A stretch of DNA of 10,724 nucleotides from CADEFQ01 sp035342635 (GCA_035342635.1 DAOQXO010000086.1:1-10724); one strand, 5' to 3'. Shown: positions 1-6,039, counted from the first letter of the stretch. Translations and numbers: made by a program. Notes: generated by a model from the sequence alone, not told the origin.

Positions 1-115
1 CCTCGCTGCCGATGCCGCGCGCTGCGTACACGCGGCGCAGAACGGGATGCAGCGTGACGCCGAGCGATTGCGCTGCGGATTCCGGTACCGCGCGTCGCTC
101 GATGCGGAGAGTCAT
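1..115 (-). CDS. recJ: RecJ single-strand 5'-3' exonuclease, N-terminal fragment (cut by window edge)
   Basis: Only the first 38 or so codons are in the window; the gene continues past the left edge. Translated from the ATG at 115, the peptide contains HPVLRRVYAARGIGS, which aligns with the PPLLRRLYASRGVRS stretch near the start of E. coli RecJ, before its DHH phosphoesterase domain. RecJ degrades single-stranded DNA 5' to 3' in recombination and mismatch repair. No catalytic motif is visible here, so the call rests on this N-terminal match plus context: the ATG overlaps the stop of the RpfE-like gene in an ATGA 4-nt overlap, and recJ is the usual neighbour of that family. Confidence 0.8.
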   Translation of the reverse strand, partial: MTLRIERRAVPESAAQSLGVTLHPVLRRVYAARGIGSE

Positions 116-1059
116 GCCGGCACCGTCCACTCGACCGCGCGCCGCCAGGGCTTCACCAGATCGAAGCGCGAGAAGCCGAAGACGCGCTCGTCGATGACGA
201 GCCGTACGCGGCGCACCCGCCGCGCAGCGAGCGCATCGAGCGCCGGGGCAAGCCAGGCCGATGCGATCGGCTCATCGCCGCGTACCACGACGACCGTATC
301 GCGATCCGGCGTCACGCTGATCGAGGCGAATTCCTCACCATGGCCGGCCAGCGACTCGTCGGCCGCCCGCCACAGCCCGTGCAACCAGCTGTCGATGCCA
401 TAGCCCCGCGGCCACGGGGCCATGGGCCTCGCGGGCGCCTGCGCGGGCACGGTGGGCCCGCCGCCCCACAACCACAGCGACGTCACCGGCGGCGCGCCGC
501 GGGGACGCGGCGCACGTACGAGCGGATGCTCATGCAGCCACATCTCGATCTCGCTGCCGAGCCGGCGCAGCGGGGCTGCGTCCTCGCCCGTCGGCAGCCA
601 GGGGCCGATATCCGCACCGAGCACGCGCGCCGGATCGTGGGTGCGCGCCTGTGCGACGAGTCCCGAGAGCAGGAACCCCTCGGCGCCGGCGGGCTGCAGC
701 GCAAGCCGCGCGCCCTGCGCGTCCGCGCCGCCGAGTCGCGCCGCGAAATCCGCGGCGAGCTGCGCGGCCTGCTCCGCTGCCAGCAGCACGCAACCGTCCG
801 GCGCCATGCGCACGTGATCGAGTGCGGCGAGGAGCGCGACCGGCGTGGCGAACCAGGCGTCGCCCCCGGGAGCGCTGCGGCCCGCGGCAAGCTGCGCCGG
901 CGGTTGCCGCGCGAGATCCTCGCGCCCGAGGCGCCGCGCAAGCCAGCCGCGCCAGTCGCCAATCGCGAGCGGCGCGGGCCGCGCACGCGCCAGCGGCCGC
1001 GTGAGGGCGGCACGATCGGCAGGCGACGGTGCGGGCACGATGAGGACGAGTTCAGGCAC
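112..1059 (-). CDS. RpfE-like conserved protein (COG4255), function unknown
   Basis: A 315-residue protein of the family annotated as regulatory protein RpfE type, or loosely as cofactor-independent phosphoglycerate mutase-like. Visible family features are an N-terminal strand PELVLIVP, a WFATPVALLAALDHVRM segment in the first third, an SLWLWGGG motif near residues 194-201, and a C-terminal half ending in a basic, aromatic stretch (FGFSRFDLVKPWRR). No signal peptide or membrane segment is evident. The start is uncertain. I chose GTG at 1059 because it begins directly with the conserved PELVLIVP strand; a GTG at 1083 would add eight residues, and neither has a clear Shine-Dalgarno. The stop overlaps the recJ start by 4 nt, so the two are co-transcribed and probably translationally coupled. 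In Xanthomonas rpfE lies in the rpf cluster next to recJ. The biochemical function is not established and I do not assign one. Confidence 0.75.
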   Translation of the reverse strand: MPELVLIVPAPSPADRAALTRPLARARPAPLAIGDWRGWLARRLGREDLARQPPAQLAAGRSAPGGDAWFATPVALLAALDHVRMAPDGCVLLAAEQAAQLAADFAARLGGADAQGARLALQPAGAEGFLLSGLVAQARTHDPARVLGADIGPWLPTGEDAAPLRRLGSEIEMWLHEHPLVRAPRPRGAPPVTSLWLWGGGPTVPAQAPARPMAPWPRGYGIDSWLHGLWRAADESLAGHGEEFASISVTPDRDTVVVVRGDEPIASAWLAPALDALAARRVRRVRLVIDERVFGFSRFDLVKPWRRAVEWTVPA

Positions 1060-1100
1060 GATCGCGTATCGTACCGAAGTCACCTGCCGGGCGACCGACG

Positions 1101-1469
1101 ATGAAACTCACGATTGACTCGCGCGCCGACATCAACCTGATCCGCAGCCACGCGCCGGGCGAAGTGCGCGTCGGCGATGCGTTGCTGCGCGCGCCTGTGC
1201 TGATCAGCGCGACGGCGATCATTGCCGACTGGCCCGTGCGCTCGATCGCCGAGCTCGACGAGGCGCAACTCGCGCCGCTGCTCGCGCTCGATCCCCAGGT
1301 CGTGATCATCGGCATGCCGGCACCGGCAGGCTGGCCGCCGGCGGCGGTGCGCGCACGCTTCGGTGCCCGGCGCATCGGTCTCGAGGTCATGGAATTCGGC
1401 GCAGCGTGCCGCACCTACAATGTGCTGGCACAGGAGGATCGGCAGGTCGTGCTGGCATTGCTGCCGTGA
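1101..1469 (+). CDS. Mth938-like domain protein (DUF498/COG3737)
   Basis: A 122-residue protein matching the small Mth938/DUF498 family, related to the mitochondrial complex I assembly factor NDUFAF3. It is a single alpha/beta domain. The N-terminal strand LISATAIIADWPV is followed by a segment rich in acidic and leucine residues, then the core strand DPQVVIIGMPAP (about residues 64-75). The C-terminal part has an EVMEFGAACRTYNVL stretch typical of the family, where a residue-conserved Thr/Tyr-Asn pair sits near the end. There is no signal peptide or membrane segment. The ATG at 1101 gives the normal length for the family. It is divergent from the RpfE-like gene with only 41 bp between the starts and convergent toward pcm. 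The bacterial role is unknown; the link to respiratory complex assembly comes only from the eukaryotic homologue. Confidence 0.8.
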   Translation: MKLTIDSRADINLIRSHAPGEVRVGDALLRAPVLISATAIIADWPVRSIAELDEAQLAPLLALDPQVVIIGMPAPAGWPPAAVRARFGARRIGLEVMEFGAACRTYNVLAQEDRQVVLALLP

Positions 1470-1471
1470 GT

Positions 1472-1485
1472 CGCCCGGTCGGGCG
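1472..1485. terminator. GC-rich hairpin just after the Mth938-domain gene, weak terminator candidate
   Basis: CGCCCG (1472-1477) and CGGGCG (1480-1485) are perfect inverted complements around a 2-nt centre, starting 3 nt after the stop codon at 1469. As RNA it would fold as five pairs with a 4-nt loop. There is no following T-run, so it does not meet the standard intrinsic terminator pattern. Its right side overlaps the left arm of the larger inverted repeat by 3 nt. Confidence 0.25.
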
Positions 1486-1640
1486 CATCGAGAGAAGACA
1501 CAGGGCGGAAAGCTCGTAATCACCCCAATCGTCCGCAGCTGACAGACCCGGCCGATTGTCGTCGTCTGTTCTTTTTCTTCTTCGTTCTATTTCTTCTACG
1601 CCGACTCCCCCGTAAATCCCTGTGTCTTCTCGCGATGCGC
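1483..1640. repeat. 158-bp element bounded by 23-bp imperfect inverted repeats
   Basis: The left arm 1483-1505 begins GCGCATCGAGAGAAG and ends ACACAGGG; the right arm 1618-1640 is its reverse complement with one mismatch (22 of 23). The 112-bp centre holds two further, mutually competing short inverted pairs: CAATCG 1526-1531 with CGATTG 1553-1558, and ACAGAC 1542-1547 with GTCTGT 1564-1569. It also holds a nearly pure pyrimidine tract (about 1559-1598, purine-rich GAAGAA repeats on the minus strand). No ORF of note lies within. It sits between the 3' ends of two convergent genes. This could be a REPIN/MITE-like dispersed repeat, a long bidirectional terminator stem, or a structured RNA. With one copy in view I cannot choose. 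I see no convincing target-site duplication next to the arms. Confidence 0.6.
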
Positions 1641-1728
1641 CAGATTGCGCGACATGTTAGCCACGCGCGCACGATGATGGCAAGCGAGCTTAAAATATTC
1701 TGACAATCAGTGTATTAGCGAGTATTTC
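1641..1728. other. AT-rich non-coding spacer downstream of pcm
   Basis: The 88 bp between the inverted-repeat element and the pcm stop contain no gene. The half nearest pcm (about 1690-1728) is markedly AT-rich compared with the rest of the window. I see no RNA gene here. Confidence 0.5.
1691..1710 (-). terminator. Weak terminator-like hairpin downstream of pcm
   Basis: Reading in the direction of pcm, CTGA-TTG-TCAG (plus-strand 1700-1710) forms a 4-bp stem and is followed at once by AATATTTTA. The arrangement of hairpin then T-rich tract is right for an intrinsic terminator and it lies 19 bp after the pcm stop. The stem is short and half A/T, so it would be weak; the larger inverted repeat further on may do the work instead. 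Confidence 0.25.
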
Positions 1729-2361
1729 TCATGTGGTTCCCTCAAGCAGCGGCACGAAGGCCACCGGTCCGAGGTTCTGGCGCTCCATCTTCAGTTCGCG
1801 CCGCGTGAAGCGCACGAGCTCCTGCTCACCCTCCGCGCCGACCGGCACGATCAGGCGCCCGCCGACCTTCAGCTGCTCGAGCAGCGCGTCCGGCACGCGC
1901 AGCGGAGCTGCGGCCACCAGCATGCCGTCGTAGGGTGCGTGCGCCGGCCAGCCGCGATAGCCGTCACCGTGGCGGAAGCGCACGTTCTTGATGCCGAGCT
2001 CACGGATACGCTCCTTGGCACGCTTCAGGAGCGGCTCGATACGCTCGATCGTGTACAGCTTGTCGACCAGCGGCGCGAGCACCGCGGTCTGGTAGCCGCA
2101 GCCGGTGCCGACCTCGAGTACGTTGAACAGCGGCCCGCCCTCGAGCAGCGCTTCGGTCATGCGCGCGACGATGTAGGGCTGCGAAATCGTCTGCCCGTAA
2201 CCGATCGGCAGCGCCGTGTCCTCGTAGGCACGGCTGGCGAGCGCCTCGTCGACGAAGATGTGTCGCGGCACATTGCGGATGCGGTCGAGTACCTCGGGAC
2301 TGCGGATGCCCTGTTCGCGCAGGCGCTGCACCAGCCGGTCGCGGGTGCGTGCGGAAGTCAT
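1729..2361 (-). CDS. pcm: Protein-L-isoaspartate O-methyltransferase
   Basis: Uses S-adenosylmethionine to methylate the abnormal isoaspartyl carboxyl that forms in ageing proteins, starting their repair; cytosolic. The 210-residue product is close to E. coli Pcm (208). It shows the family signature ALPIGYGQTISQPYIVARMTE (about residues 50-70), with the TISQP substrate loop at 58-62, SAM motif I VLEVGTGCGYQT at 81-92, and the HGDG acidic loop later. I chose ATG 2361 because it gives the family length and begins just before the conserved helix RDRLVQRLREQGI. The open frame runs further upstream into surE (alternative GTGs at 2382 and 2391), but that extension reads like an out-of-frame surE shadow. 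It begins 22 bp after the surE stop, and surE-pcm is a standard co-transcribed pair. In enterics nlpD and rpoS follow; here they do not. Confidence 0.95.
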   Translation of the reverse strand: MTSARTRDRLVQRLREQGIRSPEVLDRIRNVPRHIFVDEALASRAYEDTALPIGYGQTISQPYIVARMTEALLEGGPLFNVLEVGTGCGYQTAVLAPLVDKLYTIERIEPLLKRAKERIRELGIKNVRFRHGDGYRGWPAHAPYDGMLVAAAPLRVPDALLEQLKVGGRLIVPVGAEGEQELVRFTRRELKMERQNLGPVAFVPLLEGTT

Positions 2362-2383
2362 GCCGATGCCGGAGAAGCGCACG

Positions 2384-3145
2384 TCAGCCACGTGGCCGCC
2401 CGTCGAGCCACTGAGCCACGCTGCCGAGCGCCGCATGGCGCGTCAGGTCGATCTGCAGCGGCGTGACCGACACGAAGCCCTCGCTGATGGCGTGGAAATC
2501 GGTACCCGGCCCCGCTTCCTGCCCGGGGCCGGCCGGACCGATCCAGAACACCGGCCGGCCCCGCGGGTCGCTCGCGCGGATCACCGGCTCGGAACGATGC
2601 CGGTTACCGAGGCGCGTGGCGCGAAACCCGCGTAGCTGCTCGTAGGGCAGGTCCGGCACGTTGACGTTGAGGATCATGCCGCGGTCGAGCCGCTGGTCGA
2701 TCAGCCGCTCGACGATTTCGCGCGCGACGCGGCCCGCGGTCGCGAAGTGGCGCGGACCGCCCTGCTCCGTGCACAGCGAAACCGCCACGGTGGTGAGACC
2801 GAGGAAACGGCCTTCGATCGCCGCGGCGACCGTGCCGGAGTAGAGCACGTCGTCGCCGAGGTTGGCGCCGTCGTTGATGCCCGAGACGACCATGTCGAAC
2901 TCGAAATTGAACAGGCCCGAAATGGCGAGGTGTACACAATCGGTCGGTGTGCCGACCACATACAATACGTCGTCCTCGGCCTCGTGCACGCGCAGCGGCA
3001 CATCGAGCGTGAGCGAATTGCTGGCGCCGCTGCGATTGCGGTCGGGCGCCACGACCGTCAGCTCGGCGACACCGGTCAGGGCGTGCCGCAGGTGGCGGAT
3101 GCCCTCGGCGCGAAAACCGTCGTCATTGGCAAGCAGGATCTTCAC
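2384..3145 (-). CDS. surE: 5'/3'-nucleotidase SurE
   Basis: Metal-dependent phosphatase that removes phosphate from nucleoside 5'- and 3'-monophosphates, linked to survival in stationary phase; cytosolic. The 253-residue length equals that of E. coli SurE. The metal-binding residues are visible: the N-terminal LLANDDG with D8 and D9, S39 in APDRNRSGAS, and N91 in VVSGINDGANLGDDVLYSGTV. The start is a GTG at 3145 that opens directly with the invariant KILLANDDG, so no longer form is likely; the upstream Shine-Dalgarno is weak. It is the first gene of the surE-pcm unit and is divergent from the Smr-domain gene, sharing a 67-bp promoter region. Confidence 0.97.
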   Translation of the reverse strand: MKILLANDDGFRAEGIRHLRHALTGVAELTVVAPDRNRSGASNSLTLDVPLRVHEAEDDVLYVVGTPTDCVHLAISGLFNFEFDMVVSGINDGANLGDDVLYSGTVAAAIEGRFLGLTTVAVSLCTEQGGPRHFATAGRVAREIVERLIDQRLDRGMILNVNVPDLPYEQLRGFRATRLGNRHRSEPVIRASDPRGRPVFWIGPAGPGQEAGPGTDFHAISEGFVSVTPLQIDLTRHAALGSVAQWLDGRPRG

Positions 3146-3159
3146 TCGGCGCGGGGACT

Positions 3160-3188
3160 TTCGGAATTTTCGGGCGCGTCAATATACT
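3160..3188 (+). promoter_or_regulatory. Probable sigma-70 promoter for the Smr-domain gene
   Basis: TATACT (3183-3188) is a good -10 box, preceded by 17 bp and a weak -35 TTCGGA (3160-3165). Transcription would start near 3195, leaving a leader of about 18 nt that ends in the strong ribosome binding site. The AT-rich islet stands out from the GC-rich surroundings. Prediction from consensus only. Confidence 0.45.
3181..3186 (-). promoter_or_regulatory. Possible -10 box for surE, overlapping the divergent promoter
   Basis: On the minus strand the same AT islet reads TATATT, which matches the -10 consensus at five of six positions and lies 35 bp upstream of the surE GTG. A plausible -35 is hard to see (TTCCTC at 17 bp spacing is poor). 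If real, the two divergent promoters share their -10 region and would compete for polymerase. Confidence 0.3.
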
Positions 3189-3202
3189 GAAAGCGTTCCG
3201 GT

Positions 3203-3207
3203 GGAGG
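3203..3207 (+). promoter_or_regulatory. Strong Shine-Dalgarno that fixes the Smr gene start
   Basis: GGAGG with 5 nt before the GTG at 3213. This is the best ribosome binding site in the window. It decides in favour of the GTG at 3213, since the same frame stays open upstream to 2862 inside surE on the opposite strand. Confidence 0.75.
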
Positions 3208-3212
3208 AAATC

Positions 3213-3746
3213 GTGTCGAAAAAACCGCCCGACGACGACGCACGGCTGTTCCGCGAAGCGGTGCGCGATGCGCGGCAACTGCGGGCGGAGCCGCGCGCCA
3301 CGGCCCGCCGGCGCCCGGCGGCGCGTGCGCGCTTCGCGAACGCGGACCGTGCGGCGGTACTCGCCGAATCGCTCGGGCCCGCGCCGCCGGAGGCGGACGT
3401 CGAAAGCGGCGAGGAACTCACCTTCCGCCGCCCCGGGGTGCAGGACGCCGTGATGCGCAAGTTGCGTCGAGGCCAGTATCGGGTCGAAGCCGAGATCGAC
3501 CTGCATGGCTTTACTGCAGCCGAAGCGAAGCTGCATCTGCGTGCGTTCCTCGGGGAGGCGATCGGTTCCGACCTGCGCTGCGTGCGCATCGTGCACGGCA
3601 AGGGCCTGCGCTCCGGGCATCGTGGGCCGGTGCTCAAGTACACCGTGAACGGCATGCTGCAGCGGATCGACGCGGTGATGGCCTTCACCTCGGCGCGCCA
3701 GGTCGATGGCGGCACGGGCGCGGTCTACGTGCTGCTCGCACGCTGA
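3213..3746 (+). CDS. Smr-domain protein, SmrA/YdaL-like putative endonuclease
   Basis: The 177-residue product has a basic, Arg-rich N-terminal half and a C-terminal Smr (small MutS-related) domain. The two domain hallmarks are visible: IDLHG at residues 95-99 and VHGKG at 127-131, followed by the GGTGAVYVLL strand at 167-175. The linker FRRPGVQDAVMRKLRRGQY (about 71-89) resembles the FRREGLQHGVLDKLRSGKY segment of E. coli YdaL (SmrA). Some Smr domains nick DNA or cleave RNA, and E. coli SmrB cuts mRNA at collided ribosomes. The DLHG motif is intact here, whereas as I recall E. coli YdaL lacks it, so cleavage activity is plausible but inferred. The start is a GTG with a strong GGAGG. It is transcribed alone, divergent from surE and convergent with the crotonase gene, 39 bp between stops. 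Confidence 0.85.
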   Translation: MSKKPPDDDARLFREAVRDARQLRAEPRATARRRPAARARFANADRAAVLAESLGPAPPEADVESGEELTFRRPGVQDAVMRKLRRGQYRVEAEIDLHGFTAAEAKLHLRAFLGEAIGSDLRCVRIVHGKGLRSGHRGPVLKYTVNGMLQRIDAVMAFTSARQVDGGTGAVYVLLAR

Positions 3747-3785
3747 CGACGGGCAGTGTGGCCGCTGCCGCACGCGCGTGGCTGC

Positions 3786-4529
3786 TCATTTCTTGGCAAA
3801 CAGCGCCTTGAGGCGCACCTGGGTCTCCGCCGAGAACCACAGCTCCGTGGCGCTGTCGGCGAAGGTCCCGTCGTCCTCGTCGAACAGCGCAATGAGTGCC
3901 GCGCGCGCCGTATCGCGGGTCGCACGCATCGCCGCCGAGGGCAGCGCCAGCAGCTGCTGCGCATAGGCGTGCGCACGCGGCACGACGTCGGCGGGCGCAC
4001 AGATCTCGTCGACGAGACCGCAGGCTAGCGCGTACTGCGGATCGAGCATCGCGCCGCGCGTCAGCAGCACGCCGGCACGACCCTCGCCGACGAGGCGCGC
4101 GTACGCGTGATGCAGCAGCGCGCCGGGCGTGAGCCCGACCGCAACCTCGTTGAGGCCCAGGGTGAAAGGCCCCTCGGCCATCACGCGATAGTCGCAATGC
4201 AGGACGAGCACCGTGCCCCCCGCCGGCGCATGCCCCGTGATGGCGGCGATGACCGGCACCGGTGAGCGGGCAATCACCTCCTGCGCGCGACCCAGCGCCT
4301 CGAACAGGCCCCGCATCCCGGCGCGATCGATGCGCAACAGCGCGGGCACGTCGAGGCCCGCCGAGAAGATGCCGGGCTGGCCTGACAGCACGATGGCGCG
4401 CGCGCCGGCGGCTGGCGCGGACTGCACCGCATCGGCCAGCGACTCGATCAGCGCGGTGTCGAGCGCATTGACAGGAGGGCGCGCGAGGCGCAGCTCGCGC
4501 ACGCCCTGTTCATCGATTGTCTCAAGCAT
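3786..4529 (-). CDS. Enoyl-CoA hydratase/isomerase family protein, delta3,delta2-enoyl-CoA isomerase-like
   Basis: A 247-residue crotonase-fold protein. The first oxyanion-hole segment is GIFSAGLDVPALL (about 53-65), and the second is GHAPAGGTVLVLHCDYRVMA (99-118). Hydratases have a catalytic Glu in the GGGxE part of the second segment; here that place is Val107. The second catalytic Glu is kept in LGLNEVAVGL (E128). Loss of the first and retention of the second, plus the AGLD, PAGG, CDYR and GLNE wording, resembles mitochondrial ECI1/Dci, which shifts 3-enoyl-CoA to 2-trans-enoyl-CoA during oxidation of unsaturated fatty acids. So isomerase is likelier than hydratase, but crotonase substrates are hard to predict. 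There is no targeting signal. The ATG at 4529 overlaps the end of truD by 8 nt, making this the last gene of the long operon. The same frame is open further upstream inside truD, but that part is a shadow. Confidence 0.85.
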   Translation of the reverse strand: MLETIDEQGVRELRLARPPVNALDTALIESLADAVQSAPAAGARAIVLSGQPGIFSAGLDVPALLRIDRAGMRGLFEALGRAQEVIARSPVPVIAAITGHAPAGGTVLVLHCDYRVMAEGPFTLGLNEVAVGLTPGALLHHAYARLVGEGRAGVLLTRGAMLDPQYALACGLVDEICAPADVVPRAHAYAQQLLALPSAAMRATRDTARAALIALFDEDDGTFADSATELWFSAETQVRLKALFAKK

Positions 4530-5547
4530 CGAGCACCTCACGCAGCACGGTCGTGGCGAAACTGCCCGCTGCGAGCCGGAATTGTAGTACGAGTGTGTCG
4601 CCTTCGAAGACATGCGTGACATCGCGTACCGCGGCCCGCAGCGGCCGGCGCGCCATCGCAACGCCCTCCTCTTCGAGCGCCTGGCACACCGGCGCGAACT
4701 GCTCGCGAACCGCGGCCTCGAGCGCCGCGATGCGGCCCGTGACCCGTGGGTCGCCCACGCCCCACAGCGGCCCCGTCGGATGCAGGTCGAGAGCCGCGAC
4801 GCGCGCATCGAGTGCCTCATCGGGCGCCTCGACGGCGAACACGCTACCCTTGCCATCGAGATTCGCGACATCGCCCGCCTCGATCCGCGCCCAGCTGCCC
4901 TCCGCCACGCGCCTCGCGAGGACGGCGTTGAACACCAGGCTGCGCGCCGCGGAGAGCGTAAAGGCCCGCTCGCTACGAAAATCTCCGGCCTGCACGCGCG
5001 CGAGGTTCGACAATGCGCGCCCGAAGCGCTGCGGCCCGAAGTAATCGGGCACGCCGCGCGCGGCAAGAGCATCGAGCCGGGTGGCGAGTGCACCTCGATC
5101 CCCGTCGATGTCGCGGATGCGCAGTTCGAAGCGATTGCCCGCCAGTGCCCCGCGCGGCAGCTTGCGGGTGTGCGCATGCGCCTCAAGCACGACGTAGCCT
5201 TCACCCTCGTGGCCGAGCCATTCGCCGGGCGAGCACTTGCCGCGCGGCACCGTGAACCACTGTGTCGTCACCGCATGGCGGTCCTTGAGGCCGGCGTAGC
5301 CCACGTCGAACGGCCGGCACGCGGCGCGGCGCGCGAGTTCGCGCGCGACCCACTCGGTATTGGCGCCGCGCTTGCGCACGTGCAGCAGCAGGTGCGGTCC
5401 GTCACCTGCCGGCGCGAACCCCAACAGCTCATCGACACGAAAATCCTCGGGCTCGACGCGCACGCGGCCGCGCACCGGGGGCATACCGAATGCACGCGGC
5501 GGATCGAGCGCGAGTGTGCGCCAGACGTCGGGAACCACTGGCGCCAT
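4522..5547 (-). CDS. truD: tRNA pseudouridine(13) synthase TruD
   Basis: Converts uridine 13 of tRNA(Glu) to pseudouridine; cytosolic. The 341-residue product shows the TruD hallmarks in order: EDFRVDELLGF (about 34-44), HVRKRGANTEW, the catalytic-loop motif GYAGLKDRHAVTTQWF with nucleophile Asp89, GNRFELRIR, PDYFGPQRFGR, and the C-terminal LVLQFRLAAGSFATTVLREVL. The ATG at 5547 is shared with the ispF stop (TGATG, 1-nt overlap), which supports this start over the longer open frame reaching into ispF. Length is near that of E. coli TruD (349). The downstream crotonase start lies inside its last codons. The ispD-ispF-truD order is conserved in gammaproteobacteria. Confidence 0.96.
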   Translation of the reverse strand: MAPVVPDVWRTLALDPPRAFGMPPVRGRVRVEPEDFRVDELLGFAPAGDGPHLLLHVRKRGANTEWVARELARRAACRPFDVGYAGLKDRHAVTTQWFTVPRGKCSPGEWLGHEGEGYVVLEAHAHTRKLPRGALAGNRFELRIRDIDGDRGALATRLDALAARGVPDYFGPQRFGRALSNLARVQAGDFRSERAFTLSAARSLVFNAVLARRVAEGSWARIEAGDVANLDGKGSVFAVEAPDEALDARVAALDLHPTGPLWGVGDPRVTGRIAALEAAVREQFAPVCQALEEEGVAMARRPLRAAVRDVTHVFEGDTLVLQFRLAAGSFATTVLREVLDA

Positions 5548-6026
5548 CAGCGCGCCGCTTCGTCTATCAGGACGGCCGCCTGCGCGGCCAGGCCCTCGCT
5601 GCGGCCGATGAAGCCCAGGCCTTCGGTCGTCGTGGCCTTGATGTTGACGTGGTGCTCGTCGACGCCGAGCAGTTGCGCCACGCCGTGGCACATCTGCGCA
5701 CGATAACGCCCGATGCGCGGCGTCGTCGCGAGGATCGTGATGTCGGCATTGACCACCGCGTACTGGCGCGCATGCAGCAGGGCCATCACGCTGCGCGTGA
5801 GCTCGCGGCTGTCGGCACCCTTCCACCTCGGATCGGTGTCGGGAAAGTGCATGCCGATGTCGCCGAGTCCCGCCGCACCGAGCAGCGCGTCGCACAGGGC
5901 ATGCAGGGCGACATCACCGTCGGAGTGGGCGATCACGCCGCGCGTGTGCGCGATGCGTACGCCCGCGATGACGACGCTGTCGCCGGGCCCGTAGGCATGC
6001 ACGTCGGTGCCGAATCCGATCCTCAT
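5547..6026 (-). CDS. ispF: 2-C-methyl-D-erythritol 2,4-cyclodiphosphate synthase
   Basis: Cyclises CDP-methylerythritol 2-phosphate to MEcPP with release of CMP, fifth step of the MEP isoprenoid pathway; a cytosolic homotrimer. At 159 residues it is the same length as E. coli IspF. Zinc ligands are all present: D8 and H10 in GFGTDVH and H42 in VALHALCDALLG. The flexible-loop pair H34-S35 (AHSDGD) is present, as is the CDP-binding TTTEGLGF at 132-139. The ATG at 6026 starts directly with the conserved RIGFGTDVH; the open frame continues 15 codons further but without family similarity. It starts 13 bp after the ispD stop and its stop overlaps the truD start by 1 nt. Confidence 0.97.
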   Translation of the reverse strand: MRIGFGTDVHAYGPGDSVVIAGVRIAHTRGVIAHSDGDVALHALCDALLGAAGLGDIGMHFPDTDPRWKGADSRELTRSVMALLHARQYAVVNADITILATTPRIGRYRAQMCHGVAQLLGVDEHHVNIKATTTEGLGFIGRSEGLAAQAAVLIDEAAR

Positions 6027-6039
6027 GCCGCTGCGCCGT

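Noticed and set aside
340..1104. Plus-strand open frame opposite the RpfE-like gene
   Set aside because: Arg/Pro-rich antisense frame; the minus-strand frame carries the recognisable family motifs and the recJ overlap.
2362..2436. N-terminal extension of pcm into surE
   Set aside because: The 25 extra residues lie over the surE 3' end and have no Pcm similarity; ATG 2361 gives the standard length.
2862..3212. N-terminal extension of the Smr gene into antisense surE
   Set aside because: The promoter and GGAGG site lie inside this part and the real start is the GTG at 3213.
3752..3769. GGCAG/CTGCC hairpin between the Smr and crotonase stops
   Set aside because: Only a 5-bp stem with an 8-nt loop and no T-run on either strand; common by chance in GC-rich DNA, so not called a terminator.
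4530..5204. Long N-terminal extension of the crotonase reading through truD
   Set aside because: The upstream part is Ser/Arg-rich out-of-frame truD, not a fused domain; the crotonase fold begins at the ATG at 4529.
4612..5706. Long plus-strand open frame (364 codons) opposite truD
   Set aside because: Antisense shadow of a clearly real TruD gene; low-complexity basic product and no ribosome binding site.
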